Positions 43,244-52,308 of a stretch of 64,000 nt of DNA are shown in pieces. Within the stretch, counting starts at the first letter, position 1; each line of letters opens with the position of its first letter. The stretch is from NCBI GenBank assembly GCA_017534535.1, contig JAFXVZ010000037.1:62001-126000 (forward strand), given 5' to 3'. The position numbers were made by a program, and so were the translations under genes. Under the pieces are notes generated by a model, which saw nothing but the letters and a program-made list of their open reading frames with translations, was not told the origin of the DNA and ran no database searches. This stretch comes from Bacteroidaceae bacterium (lineage in GTDB: Bacteria; Bacteroidota; Bacteroidia; Bacteroidales; Bacteroidaceae).

Positions 43244-44509
43244 ATGGAAATTAAACTGAAAACTGAAGTACCTTTGCTATTGCTCACGGGTTATCTGGGC
43301 AGTGGCAAGACCACATTGCTGAATCGCATATTAAGTAATGAACATGGCATCAAGTTTGCCGTGATAGTGAACGACATAGGTGAAGTGAACATCGATGCCG
43401 ACCTCATTGAGAAAGGGGGCATTGTGGGGCAGAAAGACGATAGCTTGGTGGCTCTGCAGAATGGCTGTATCTGTTGTACCCTGAAGATGGATTTGGTACA
43501 GCAGCTGAGTGATATCATGCGAATGCGTCGATTCGATTATATCGTTATTGAGGCGAGTGGTATCTGCGAACCTGGTCCTATCGCCCAGACCATCTGCTCG
43601 ATGGATCAGATTTATCCGCCTTATGCAGGCATTGGCAAAGTCCGTTTGGATTGTATCGTCACAGTGGTGGATGCCTTGCGTATGAAGGATGAATTTGGTG
43701 GAGGCCTCTACTTGTTGAACAATGAGATAGCCGAGGAGGATATCGAGAACCTGGTGATTCAGCAGATAGAGTTTTGCAACATCGTGTTGCTCAACAAGGC
43801 AAGTGAGGTGAGCGAGGCAGAATTACAACGCCTGACAGAAATCGTGAAGGCCCTGCAACCGCAGGCAGAGATTATCCCTTGCGATTATGGAAATGTTGAG
43901 CTGGACAAGATTCTCAATACCTATATGTTTGATTTCGATAAGGTTGCTACTTCTGCTCGTTGGATTAGTGAGGTGGAAGCTGAGTATCATGATGATGATC
44001 ACGATGATCATGAGCACCACCATCATCACGAAGATGGTGATGAAGAAGAGCAAGAATCGTTAATTGTCAATGGTCAATCGTCAATTGTCAATGGTCATCA
44101 CCACCACCATCACCACCACGATGATGAGGGCGAGGCTGAAGAATATGGCATTGGCACATATGTCTATTATCGTCGCCAGGCTTTGGATATGTCACGATTC
44201 GATGAGTTTGTGGCTCGTCATTGGCCCAAGAGTGTGATTCGTGCCAAAGGCCTCTGCTATTTCGACGACCAACGTGACATCTGTTATGTGTTCGAGCAGG
44301 CAGGTAAACAAGTATCGCTTCGCAATGCAGGTCAGTGGTATGCCACTATGTCTAAAGAGGAGTTAGCTGATTTGATGGAGCGTGAGCCAGGTGTGCGTCG
44401 CGATTGGGATGAGCAATATGGCGACCGAATGCAGAAGTTGGTTTTCATAGGTCAGCACCTCGATAAGGAAGCCATTGCCAGGGAGCTTGATAAATGCTTG
44501 GTTGAGTAA
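43244..44509 (+). CDS. CobW/COG0523 GTPase metallochaperone with a split His-rich loop
   Basis: A 421-residue G3E GTPase. P-loop GYLGSGKT is at 16-23, IVNDIGEVNID is the switch region, CICC at 75-78 is the metal motif, IEASGICEPGPIAQT follows, and LLNKASEV is the base-recognition motif. The C-terminal CobW domain begins near residue 305. Between them (about 247-300) is a His/Asp/Glu-rich metal-binding loop. It is split in two by family A heptamers that encode LIVNGQSSIVNG between two His runs. COG0523 proteins deliver zinc or other metals to client enzymes. Its partner is unclear. The next gene follows 11 bases later. Confidence 0.9.
   Translation: MEIKLKTEVPLLLLTGYLGSGKTTLLNRILSNEHGIKFAVIVNDIGEVNIDADLIEKGGIVGQKDDSLVALQNGCICCTLKMDLVQQLSDIMRMRRFDYIVIEASGICEPGPIAQTICSMDQIYPPYAGIGKVRLDCIVTVVDALRMKDEFGGGLYLLNNEIAEEDIENLVIQQIEFCNIVLLNKASEVSEAELQRLTEIVKALQPQAEIIPCDYGNVELDKILNTYMFDFDKVATSARWISEVEAEYHDDDHDDHEHHHHHEDGDEEEQESLIVNGQSSIVNGHHHHHHHHDDEGEAEEYGIGTYVYYRRQALDMSRFDEFVARHWPKSVIRAKGLCYFDDQRDICYVFEQAGKQVSLRNAGQWYATMSKEELADLMEREPGVRRDWDEQYGDRMQKLVFIGQHLDKEAIARELDKCLVE
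44058..44098. repeat. Family A heptamer repeat inside the CobW gene
   Basis: Five near-perfect units (TTAATTG, TCAATGG and onward, GTCAATN register), translated in frame between two His-rich tracts. Confidence 0.85.
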
Positions 44510-44520
44510 TACATAATACT

Positions 44521-45789
44521 ATGGAAAGAAGAAATTTTATCAAAGGCTTGGCATCAGTAGGATTGACAACCTTGTTACCTGCAGGCGCATTTAGTTCTGC
44601 ATTGGTATCTTGCATGTCTGAAAATCAAATAGAAGACTATGACTTTGATAAAGTCATCGACCGCACTGGTACATGGAGTATCAAATACGGCAGAGCCACC
44701 AATGGCGAGATTCCCATGTGGATAGCTGATATGGACTTTGCCACCGATCCTTTTGTCAAAGCTGCTCTCTCGGCGCGCCTCGACCGTGATGTTATGGGCT
44801 ACACCACCACCCCCCCCGAGTTTATCGATGCCATCGCCCTATGGATGGAACAATATCATGGCTATCAGGTTGACCGAGAGTGGATAAACTATGCTCCAGG
44901 AGTGATTACTGCCATGAATCAGGCTTATCTGGCATTTACCAATCCCGGTGATAAAATCATTGTGCAGCCACCAGTATATGACCATTTCAAGCTGTATATT
45001 GAACGCTTGGGACGCGTTGCTGTTGACAATCCCATGATTTTGGAGAATGGTCAGTATCACATGGATTTCGATGGTTTGGAGCAGATGATTGATGATAAGA
45101 CCAAGATGCTGGTGTTGTGCAACCCTAACAATCCTTGTGGCATTCATTGGAATCGTGAAACGCTGGTTCAGTTGGCAGATATATGTGAGCGTCATGGCAT
45201 TATCGTCATTTCAGATGAGATTCACAGCGACCTTACCCTTTATGGTGTTCGGCATTTGCCATTCTGCAGCGTGAGCGAGGCAGCTGCTAAGGTTGGTATG
45301 ATTTTCTCTGGTCCAACTAAATCATTCAACCTGGCAGGTCTTACAGGCACTGCTTTTTGCATCATTCCCGATCAGACCAAGCGCGAGAAGTATGTCTCCT
45401 GGCTAAAAAACAGCAAGTTGGAAGAGCCTTCCATTCCTACACTCTTGGCAGTCATTGCCGCCTATCGCAATGATACCCGTTGGATTGAAGCCCTAAAGCA
45501 TTACATCGAGGGCAACATCGAAAGGGTAGTGGAGTTCTTCTCTACGCATCAATTGGGTATGACTCCCCATCGCCCCAGCACCTCCTTCCTCGTTTGGATT
45601 GATTGTCGCAATTTGGGATTGCCTCAAGACCAACTGATGGCTCGCTTCAAAGATAAAGCCAAGGTTATCCTTAGCAATGGTGCTGGCTATGGACCAGGAG
45701 GCGAAGGCTTCGTCCGAATGAATATAGGATGTCCTCGTGCCACCCTCAACCAGGCATTGGAAAGGATTGAAAAAGAGTTTAAAGCCTAA
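44521..45789 (+). CDS. Exported PatB/MalY-type PLP-dependent aminotransferase
   Basis: A 422-residue fold-type I PLP enzyme of the cystathionine beta-lyase (MalY/PatB) group. It shows RTGTWSIKYGR, PMWIADMDFATDPFV, DVMGYTTTPPEF, YAPGVITAMNQAYLAFTNPGD, LVLCNPNNPCGIHW, ISDEIHSDLTLYG and catalytic Lys in FSGPTKSFNLAGL. It starts MERRNFIKGLASVG, a twin-arginine-like motif, followed by a hydrophobic stretch and a possible lipobox (SALVSC). That is odd for an enzyme that is normally cytoplasmic. It may act on C-S bonds outside the cytoplasm. It is probably co-transcribed with the CobW gene. Confidence 0.85.
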   Translation: MERRNFIKGLASVGLTTLLPAGAFSSALVSCMSENQIEDYDFDKVIDRTGTWSIKYGRATNGEIPMWIADMDFATDPFVKAALSARLDRDVMGYTTTPPEFIDAIALWMEQYHGYQVDREWINYAPGVITAMNQAYLAFTNPGDKIIVQPPVYDHFKLYIERLGRVAVDNPMILENGQYHMDFDGLEQMIDDKTKMLVLCNPNNPCGIHWNRETLVQLADICERHGIIVISDEIHSDLTLYGVRHLPFCSVSEAAAKVGMIFSGPTKSFNLAGLTGTAFCIIPDQTKREKYVSWLKNSKLEEPSIPTLLAVIAAYRNDTRWIEALKHYIEGNIERVVEFFSTHQLGMTPHRPSTSFLVWIDCRNLGLPQDQLMARFKDKAKVILSNGAGYGPGGEGFVRMNIGCPRATLNQALERIEKEFKA

Positions 45790-45863
45790 TGCGGGTTGAC
45801 TCTCTTATCTGCTATCGTAAACTCTCATATTGCCTACCCCTCATCAGAATACCTCCTATCCCT

Positions 45864-45927
45864 CGTCGCAATATCTCGCGTAGGGGTATAGGAGATATTC
45901 CTTTCACCCATAGGAGATATTGCGACG
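45864..45927. repeat. 14-bp inverted repeat between PatB-like and serine hydrolase genes
   Basis: CGTCGCAATATCTC (45864-45877) and GAGATATTGCGACG (45914-45927) are perfectly inverted. Between them a further direct copy of TATAGGAGATATT is present. It lies between convergent genes and has no T run, so a simple terminator is unlikely. Confidence 0.6.
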
Positions 45928-45978
45928 TTCCATAGCAAAGCCTCCGACGAATGATGGCAAGTATTGAGGTGAAGCACA

Positions 45979-47469
45979 TCAAATAGTTCCTGTAAATTGT
46001 GGCACGTCAGGCTCATAGTTTTTGTGGACAGTGATGCTGACTTTGTCACCTTGGAAGGTGAGGGTTAGGTCAAGAGCACTGATCCAGTTAACGTATTGCA
46101 AGTTGAGATGCAGGGTGTTAGAGGAATTCCAAGCATAGCTGGCAGCTACAGCAAAGTCGCCTTCGATGCCCTTGAACTTCTGCTGGGCATTCATGGAATA
46201 AGGTGGACGAGCTGGAGTCCAGGTGGTAAGCCACTGGCGGTAACCTGCAGAAAGTTCACTGCGGATGCCTTGGGCATCTGTGATGGTAATGGTGAGCTGC
46301 TTGTCGCCTTGAGTGAAGCTGATGTCACGCCAACCGAATTGATTATCAGAGAGCTTGAAGGTTTTGCCAACTAAATTCTTAGTGAAGCTGCTCTTTGCCT
46401 TGCCACTTGGAGTGGGGTAACGATAGCTTTGCAGCTTTTTCTGCAATACCTGAGAGCCCTTGTCAGCCATCAAGGCACCTGGCTGAACCGCTGAGGCGAG
46501 TACCTGTGATACTACCCAAGGATTGGGGGAGCTGCTGCATTGGGTAATGACCACCACCATGTCTTGCTTAGGCATCACCACGATGTATTGACCGAATCGT
46601 CCATCGGCACGGAAAGCACCATCCTTCGATGCTTCCCACATCTGATAGCCGTAACCTCTTCCATCACCCGTATCGATGTGGGTATGCATCATCTGATTTA
46701 CCCATGCTTCGGAAATCAGTTGCTTGCCATTCCATTGGCCTTTCTGCAAAAGGAGTTGTCCCATCTTGGCGAGGCTTTCAGGTTGGATGAAGAGTCCCCA
46801 TCCACCAGTAGTGATGCCTTCCGGACTCTCTTCCCATGACACCTTCTCTATATGTAAGTCTTTGAAAATCTTTTCTTGTAGGTAGGCAAAGACTGTCTTG
46901 CCTGTCACTTGTTGCACAATGGCACTGAGCAGGTAAGTGCAGAGGGAATCATATTTGAATTGCTTGCCTGGGGTGCTTACTGGTTTGGCAAGCAAAGGCT
47001 GAAGCCAATGGGTATTCTCTGCTCGCAGGTTGCCATCAGGATTGATGCCTGATGCCATAATGAGAAGGTCGTGGATGGTCATAGCTGCCAATTCGGGAGT
47101 GACTTCTGCCGGTAGTTTTCCAGGGAAAAAGGTAGCTACACGATCGGTCACCCTGAGAAGGTTGGCATCTACCGCCAAACCTACAGCTGCACTAACGAAA
47201 GTCTTGGAGCAAGAATACTGCGTGTGTTGGTACTCGGCTTTGAAAGGTTCAGGATAAACTTCTGCGATAACCTTGCCGTGACGCAACATCATTACACTAT
47301 GGATATCAGTCTGTGGAATCGCAAACAGGGAGTCAAGCAGGGCTGATACAGTTGATGAAGGTACACCCTGGCGTTCAGGGGTGGAACGAGGCAGGTCGTT
47401 CACTTGTGCACATACGTTACTGGCAAGCAGTAAAAGAGCCAGTATGGAGTTGATAAATTGTTTCTTCAT
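45979..47469 (-). CDS. Secreted beta-lactamase-family serine hydrolase
   Basis: A 496-residue protein with signal peptide FINSILALLLLASNVCAQ. The serine hydrolase domain (about 30-350) shows the Ser-x-x-Lys motif SCSKTFVSAAVG, a Tyr-x-x motif in YDSLCTYLLSAIV and the GITTGGWGLFIQPESLAKMGQLLL segment, as in class C beta-lactamase/esterase relatives. The C-terminal 120 residues form a lipocalin-like beta domain often seen in this family. The substrate is unknown (ester, amide or peptide). ATG 47469 is the start; the frame stays open further upstream only by running antisense through hisG. Confidence 0.88.
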   Translation of the reverse strand: MKKQFINSILALLLLASNVCAQVNDLPRSTPERQGVPSSTVSALLDSLFAIPQTDIHSVMMLRHGKVIAEVYPEPFKAEYQHTQYSCSKTFVSAAVGLAVDANLLRVTDRVATFFPGKLPAEVTPELAAMTIHDLLIMASGINPDGNLRAENTHWLQPLLAKPVSTPGKQFKYDSLCTYLLSAIVQQVTGKTVFAYLQEKIFKDLHIEKVSWEESPEGITTGGWGLFIQPESLAKMGQLLLQKGQWNGKQLISEAWVNQMMHTHIDTGDGRGYGYQMWEASKDGAFRADGRFGQYIVVMPKQDMVVVITQCSSSPNPWVVSQVLASAVQPGALMADKGSQVLQKKLQSYRYPTPSGKAKSSFTKNLVGKTFKLSDNQFGWRDISFTQGDKQLTITITDAQGIRSELSAGYRQWLTTWTPARPPYSMNAQQKFKGIEGDFAVAASYAWNSSNTLHLNLQYVNWISALDLTLTFQGDKVSITVHKNYEPDVPQFTGTI

Positions 47470-47540
47470 GGTCGTAATATTTGATTTTTGATGCGAATAT
47501 AAGCAGTTTTTCTCGTAAAACATCATAAAATGGGGTAAAT

Positions 47541-47573
47541 TTTTGGGATTTTGTTTCAAACAGCGTAATTTTG
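47541..47573 (+). promoter_or_regulatory. Promoter of the his operon
   Basis: TTTTG at 47541-47545, a 20-base spacer and TAATTTTG at 47566-47573 match the Bacteroidetes pattern, 26 bases before hisG. Confidence 0.7.
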
Positions 47574-47599
47574 CAGTTTTGAAATTACAATCTTGAACG

Positions 47600-48451
47600 A
47601 TGTTAAGAATAGCAGTACAATCTAAAGGTCGTCTGTATGACGAAACGATGTCTTTCCTGGCGGAATCAGACATCAAGTTGAATTTAATGAAACGAACACT
47701 TTTGGTGCAGTCGAGCAATTTCCCCCTGGAGGTGCTTTTCCTGCGCGACGATGATATTCCCCAGACGGTAGCCAGTGGTGTGGCAGATATAGGTATTGTG
47801 GGGGAGAACGAGTTTATGGAACGCGACGAAGACGCTGATATCGTGAAGCGATTGGGTTTCAGCAAATGCCGTTTGTCATTGGCGGTTCCCAAGAGTGTGG
47901 ATTACCAAGGTGTGCAGTGGTTCGAGGGTAAGAAAATAGCTACCAGCTATCCTGTGATTCTGCGTAAGTTCTTGGAAGAAAAGGGTGTGCAAGCCGATAT
48001 TCATGTGATTACGGGCTCTGTGGAGATTAGTCCGGGCATCGGCTTGGCTGATGCGATATTCGATATTGTGAGCTCTGGCTCTACGCTGGTGAGCAATCAC
48101 CTGAAAGAGGTGGAGGTGGTGATGCAGAGCGAGGCTCTGCTGATAGGCAACCGAAATATCTCTGAGGAGAAACGTGCCGTACTGGATGAGTTGTTGTTCC
48201 GCATTGATGCAGTGAGGGCAGCTGAGGATAAGAAATATGTGCTGATGAATGCACCAAAGGAGAAGTTGGAAGAGATTATTGCTGTGTTGCCAGGTATTAA
48301 GAGTCCAACGGTGATGCCATTGGCTGAGGAGGGTTGGTGCTCTGTGCATACAGTACTTGACCAGAAGCGTTTTTGGGAGATTATCGGTAAGCTGAAGGAG
48401 CTTGGTGCTCAGGGAATACTGGTGATCCCGATAGAGAAGATGATTGTGTGA
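47600..48451 (+). CDS. hisG: ATP phosphoribosyltransferase (long form)
   Basis: A 283-residue enzyme for the first step of histidine synthesis, joining ATP and PRPP. It shows LRIAVQSKGRLYDETMSFL, DIGIVGENEF, KIATSYPVILRKFLEEKG and the PRPP loop ADAIFDIVSSGSTLVSN. The C-terminal regulatory domain (about 215-283) marks the long, homohexameric form that is inhibited by histidine and does not need HisZ. It is the first gene of the his operon; family A-like units lie between it and hisDC. Confidence 0.95.
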   Translation: MLRIAVQSKGRLYDETMSFLAESDIKLNLMKRTLLVQSSNFPLEVLFLRDDDIPQTVASGVADIGIVGENEFMERDEDADIVKRLGFSKCRLSLAVPKSVDYQGVQWFEGKKIATSYPVILRKFLEEKGVQADIHVITGSVEISPGIGLADAIFDIVSSGSTLVSNHLKEVEVVMQSEALLIGNRNISEEKRAVLDELLFRIDAVRAAEDKKYVLMNAPKEKLEEIIAVLPGIKSPTVMPLAEEGWCSVHTVLDQKRFWEIIGKLKELGAQGILVIPIEKMIV

Positions 48452-48455
48452 AGAT

Positions 48456-48490
48456 TTACAATTTACGATTGACAATTTAAGATTGACTAT
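48456..48490. repeat. Decayed family A heptamers between hisG and hisDC
   Basis: Units resembling ACAATTT, ACGATTGACAATTT and AGATTGAC fill the spacer in the stop-bearing orientation. Confidence 0.55.
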
Positions 48491-48502
48491 TTGATAGATA
48501 AG

Positions 48503-50845
48503 ATGATAATAATAAATAATCCGGAAAGAAAGGAATGGAGTGAGTTGCTGAGGAGACCCATGATGGATACTGGGCGACTGCATGATAAGGTTCGTGGCAT
48601 CCTGGATGATGTGAAAGCAAATGGGGATGAAGCTGTACTGAAGTATGAGGAAACCTTTGACCATGTGCAGCTGACAAGCCTTGCTGTGACGGAGGCTGAG
48701 ATGGAGGAGGCTGAAGGACTGGTATCAGAGGAGCTGAAAGCTGCCATCAAGCTGGCAAAAGAGAATATCGCCAAGTTCCATCAGGCACAGCGCTTTGCTG
48801 GCATTCAGGTGGAGACACAACCTGGGGTGTGCTGTTGGCAGGAGTCGGTGGCCATTGAAAAGGTGGGTCTCTATATCCCAGGCGGTACGGCTCCGTTGTT
48901 CTCAACGGTGTTGATGCTGGCTGTCCCTGCTCAGATAGCTGGTTGTAAAGAGATTGTGCTATGTACCCCTCCTGCTCGAAATGGCAAGGTGCATCCTGCC
49001 GTTCTGTTTGCTGCCCATACAGCTGGCGTGAATCATATATATAGGATAGGTGGTGTCCAAGCTATTGGTTCTATGGCCTATGGTACAGAAACCGTACCTC
49101 AGGTGTATAAAATATTCGGTCCAGGTAATCAATATGTTACAGCAGCCAAGCAGTTGGTGAGCATGGGAGATGTGGCGATAGATATGCCAGCTGGTCCGTC
49201 TGAAGTGTTGGTATTGGCTGATGAGACAGCTAATCCTGTGTTTGTGGCTGCCGACTTGCTGAGTCAGGCTGAGCATGGGGTGGATAGTCAGGCGATGTTG
49301 GTGACAACCTCTACTGAGTTGCAACAAGCTGTGAAAGAGGAAGTAGAGCGTCAGTTAAAGGCTCTGCCTCGCCAGGAGATTGCGGAAAAGTCATTGGCAA
49401 ATAGCAAACTGATTGTAGTACCTACTATGGATGAAGCCATTGAGATGACTAACGAGTATGCACCAGAGCATCTGATTATTCAGACTAAAGACTATCGTGA
49501 GGTGGCGAAACGCATTGTCAATGCTGGCTCTGTGTTCTTGGGGCATTATGCATGTGAAAGTGCTGGTGACTATGCCTCTGGTACCAATCATACCTTGCCT
49601 ACCAATGGTTATGCGAAGGCGTATAATGGTGTGAACCTCGATAGCTTCTGCCGTAAGATTACCTATCAGGAACTTACGGCTCAAGGTATTGGCCATATTG
49701 GCCCTGCTATTGAAGTGATGGCTGAGAATGAGCAGCTGGATGCACATAAGAATGCTGTAAGCGTGAGACTGATTGACAATCGTCAATCGTCAATTGTCAA
49801 TTGTCAGCGCTCAATCAACAATCTGGTTCGCCCCAACATTCTATCCCTCGCCCCTTACTCTTGCGCCCGCAATGAATATAGTGGGGTAGATGCCAGTGTG
49901 TTCCTCGATGCCAATGAGAATCCGTATAATGGACCAATCAATAGATATCCTGATCCGTTGCAGACAGAGTTGAAGCACGAGATTGCAAAGGTTAAGGGCG
50001 TGTCAGAAGACCGTATATTCTGTGGAAATGGCAGTGATGAGGCCATCGACCTGGTATATCGCATCTTCTGTAATCCAGGAATGGACAATGCTGTGGCGAT
50101 AGATCCAAGCTATGGCATGTATCAGGTGTGTGCCGACATCAATGATGTGGCATATCGCAAGGTACAACTTGATACCAATTATCAGTTCCATGCTGATGAT
50201 TTGTTGAAAGCTGCAGATAATCATACAAAATTGATGTTTATTTGTACACCGAATAATCCTACGGGCAATGACATGAGTCATGCAGAGGTGGAGAAGCTGT
50301 TGCAAAACTTCTGGGGCATTGTGGTGGTGGATGAGGCCTATATTGACTTCTCCGAACAGCCATCTTTTACCAAATTGTTGGATAAGTACCCTAACTTGAT
50401 TGTTTTGCAGACCTTCTCGAAAGCTTGGGGCTGTGCAGCCATTCGTTGTGGTATGGCGTTTGCCTCGCCTGAGATTATCGGACTGTTCAACAAGGTGAAG
50501 TATCCGTATAATGTGAACATGCTCACGCAACGTCATGCATTGGAGGCTCTGCGCAATGCCCAGCAGACCAAGGAATGGGTGAAAATCTTGAAAGAAGAGC
50601 GTACTCGCCTGATGCAGCTTTTTGCTGAGTTATCATTGACGGAGCAGGTATTCCCATCGGATTCCAATTTCTTCCTGGCTCGCGTGACGGATGCGAATGC
50701 CATTTATAAGTACTTGGTGAGTGAGGGCATCATTGTGAGAAATCGCAATAGTGTGACACTGTGTGGCAATTGCCTGCGTATTACGATTGGTACGCCTGAA
50801 GAAAATGATACACTGATTAAAGCACTGAAAAGATGGAAGAGTTGA
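48503..50845 (+). CDS. hisDC: Histidinol dehydrogenase - histidinol-phosphate aminotransferase fusion
   Basis: A single 780-residue frame. Residues 1-422 are His[23 protein letters not shown], the [16 protein letters not shown] and LLSQAEHG segments, and EHLIIQ with the catalytic Glu-His. Residues about 440-780 are His[62 protein letters not shown] and catalytic Lys in QTFSKAWG. The two are joined by family A heptamers (49771-49815) that encode [17 protein letters not shown] and remove the usual hisD stop. No ATG lies in the linker, so a bifunctional protein for the last, oxidative step and the transamination step is expected. ATG 48503 is preferred to a TTG four codons upstream. Confidence 0.88.
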   Translation: MIIINNPERKEWSELLRRPMMDTGRLHDKVRGILDDVKANGDEAVLKYEETFDHVQLTSLAVTEAEMEEAEGLVSEELKAAIKLAKENIAKFHQAQRFAGIQVETQPGVCCWQESVAIEKVGLYIPGGTAPLFSTVLMLAVPAQIAGCKEIVLCTPPARNGKVHPAVLFAAHTAGVNHIYRIGGVQAIGSMAYGTETVPQVYKIFGPGNQYVTAAKQLVSMGDVAIDMPAGPSEVLVLADETANPVFVAADLLSQAEHGVDSQAMLVTTSTELQQAVKEEVERQLKALPRQEIAEKSLANSKLIVVPTMDEAIEMTNEYAPEHLIIQTKDYREVAKRIVNAGSVFLGHYACESAGDYASGTNHTLPTNGYAKAYNGVNLDSFCRKITYQELTAQGIGHIGPAIEVMAENEQLDAHKNAVSVRLIDNRQSSIVNCQRSINNLVRPNILSLAPYSCARNEYSGVDASVFLDANENPYNGPINRYPDPLQTELKHEIAKVKGVSEDRIFCGNGSDEAIDLVYRIFCNPGMDNAVAIDPSYGMYQVCADINDVAYRKVQLDTNYQFHADDLLKAADNHTKLMFICTPNNPTGNDMSHAEVEKLLQNFWGIVVVDEAYIDFSEQPSFTKLLDKYPNLIVLQTFSKAWGCAAIRCGMAFASPEIIGLFNKVKYPYNVNMLTQRHALEALRNAQQTKEWVKILKEERTRLMQLFAELSLTEQVFPSDSNFFLARVTDANAIYKYLVSEGIIVRNRNSVTLCGNCLRITIGTPEENDTLIKALKRWKS
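49771..49815. repeat. Family A heptamer repeat forming the HisD-HisC linker
   Basis: An inverted unit (ATTGACAATC) is followed by about four GTCAATN units, all translated. Confidence 0.8.
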
Positions 50846-52095
50846 ATAATAATGGTCACTTTTTGGAGCAGCGAGGGCAGAGCGATGCTTGCATCGGCTA
50901 TGCCGAGTCGCGACAAAATAGGAGCGAAGCTCACTTGTCAATCGTCAATGGTCAATCGTCAATGGTCAATCGTCAACGACTGCTCTTTATTGACAGAGAC
51001 GGCACATTGGTGCTTGAACCACCTGTGGATTATCAGCTGGATGCGTTCGAGAAGCTACACTTCTATCCAAAAGTGATGAAGAACTTAGGCTTTATCCGCA
51101 GCAAGCTTGACTTCTGCTTCGTGATGGTGACCAACCAAGACGGCTTAGGTACCAGTTCGTTTCCGTCAGAGACATTCTGGCCTGTACATAACTTTGTGAT
51201 GCAGACGTTGGAAGGGGAGGGCATTGTTTTCGATGAGGTATGCATTGACCCATCGATGCCAGAGGAACACTCTCCCAACCGCAAACCTCGCACTGGGATG
51301 CTCAAGCATTATATGAATAATGAGCAGTATGATTTGGCACACAGCTATGTGATTGGTGACAGACCTACTGATGTTGAGTTGGCTAAGAACTTAGGTTGTA
51401 AGGCCATTCTGCTGCAACCAGATATGTCTTGTTTGGAGACAAAACCCGAACTGAAGGATGTCTGCGCCCTTGTTACAGATGATTGGGACAAAGTGGCTGA
51501 GTTCCTGTTTGCAGGGGAACGCCAGGCGGAGGTAAGGCGCACCACCAAAGAGACGGATATCCGTGTGTCAGTAAACTTGGATGGGCATGGGGATTGTGTC
51601 ATCAATACAGGCTTAGGCTTCTTCGACCACATGCTGGAGCAGATTGGCAAACATGGAGGCATTGACTTGACCATTGATGTCAAGGGTGACCTTTATGTAG
51701 ATGAGCATCACACCATTGAAGATACAGCATTGGCATTGGGCGAGTGTCTGTATCAGGCCTTAGGCAGCAAGCGAGGCATTGAACGCTATGGCTATTGTTT
51801 GCCGATGGACGATTGCCTATGTCAGGTTTGTCTTGACTTTGGCGGCAGACCTTGGTTGGTGTGGGATGCTGAATTCAAGCGTGAGAAGATAGGGGAGATG
51901 CCAACAGAGATGTTCCTGCATTTCTTCAAGTCATTGAGTGATGCAGCTAAGATGAATCTGAATATCAAAGCAGAAGGTCAGAATGAACATCATAAGATTG
52001 AAGGAATCTTCAAGGCGTTTGCCCGTGCTATGAAAATGGCGATAAAACGAGATATCTATCACTACGAGCTTCCCTCCTCAAAAGGAACGTTATAA
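50833..52095 (+). CDS. hisB: Bifunctional histidinol-phosphatase/imidazoleglycerol-phosphate dehydratase
   Basis: Residues 48-215 form a HAD phosphatase domain: [15 protein letters not shown] with the nucleophile Asp, VTNQDGLGT, and [15 protein letters not shown]. Residues 235-420 form the IGP dehydratase domain with the manganese motifs [29 protein letters not shown] and [17 protein letters not shown]. The first 47 residues, starting at ATG 50833 inside hisC, are encoded wholly by a REP-like element and family A heptamers. ATG 50962, within a heptamer, would give the compact start [14 protein letters not shown] and is an equally plausible initiation site. It is the last gene before the terminator at 52098-52119. 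Confidence 0.92.
   Translation: MEELNNNGHFLEQRGQSDACIGYAESRQNRSEAHLSIVNGQSSMVNRQRLLFIDRDGTLVLEPPVDYQLDAFEKLHFYPKVMKNLGFIRSKLDFCFVMVTNQDGLGTSSFPSETFWPVHNFVMQTLEGEGIVFDEVCIDPSMPEEHSPNRKPRTGMLKHYMNNEQYDLAHSYVIGDRPTDVELAKNLGCKAILLQPDMSCLETKPELKDVCALVTDDWDKVAEFLFAGERQAEVRRTTKETDIRVSVNLDGHGDCVINTGLGFFDHMLEQIGKHGGIDLTIDVKGDLYVDEHHTIEDTALALGECLYQALGSKRGIERYGYCLPMDDCLCQVCLDFGGRPWLVWDAEFKREKIGEMPTEMFLHFFKSLSDAAKMNLNIKAEGQNEHHKIEGIFKAFARAMKMAIKRDIYHYELPSSKGTL
50852..50938. repeat. REP-like element, copy 2, inside the hisB reading frame
   Basis: It runs from TCACTTTTTGGAGCAGCGAG to GGAGCGAAGCTCACTTG. Its internal stem is CGATGC-TT-GCATCG. It is read through in frame if hisB starts at 50833. Confidence 0.8.
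50935..50977. repeat. Family A heptamer repeat at the start of hisB
   Basis: Six GTCAATC/GTCAATG units in the stop-free orientation, containing two possible ATG starts (one in frame at 50962). Confidence 0.85.
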
Positions 52096-52097
52096 AA

Positions 52098-52120
52098 AAG
52101 GCTGCAGAAATGCAGCCTTC
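52098..52120 (+). terminator. Terminator of the his operon
   Basis: Stem AAGGCTGCA / TGCAGCCTT with a GAAA loop three bases past the hisB stop. The T run is weak and merges into a family B heptamer array. Confidence 0.75.
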
Positions 52121-52140
52121 ATTGTTCATTGTTCATTGTT
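52116..52140. repeat. Family B heptamer repeat after the his operon
   Basis: Three TTCATTG units directly after the terminator stem. Confidence 0.75.
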
Positions 52141-52173
52141 ATGCTTCGCATCAATTTTAGATAAATCACTCAC

Positions 52174-52283
52174 GTTCGGGATAGACCAAGCAAGCTTGGC
52201 TCTCCTCTCGCTTAATCATGATTTTGTCGCGACTCGGCATAGCTCAAGCAAGCTTGGCTCTGCCCTCGCTGCTCCAAAAAGTC
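52174..52283. repeat. REP-like element, copy 3 (inverted, with a second partial unit)
   Basis: The reverse complement starts GACTTTTTGGAGCAGCGAG and contains the stem CAAGC-TT-GCTTG. After GTCGCGACAAAATC a second partial unit repeats the stem as CCAAGC-TT-GCTTGG. It abuts the family B array at the sdaA stop. Confidence 0.8.
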
Positions 52284-52308
52284 ATTCTTCATTCTTCATT
52301 CTTCATTA
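52281..52308. repeat. Family B heptamer repeat at the sdaA stop
   Basis: On the minus strand, AATGAAG units encode the last residues MKNEE and supply the TGA of sdaA. Confidence 0.8.

Noticed and set aside
46096-46374. Plus-strand frames within the serine hydrolase gene
   Set aside because: Short, antisense to a conserved gene, and no promoter.
47470-47892. Long 5' extension of the serine hydrolase reading frame
   Set aside because: It runs antisense through hisG and its promoter; ATG 47469 gives a proper signal peptide, so the extension is only an open frame by chance.
52174-52283. REP-like copy 3 as a tRNA or small RNA gene
   Set aside because: It does not fold as a cloverleaf, lacks the T-loop and anticodon features, and matches the dispersed element instead.
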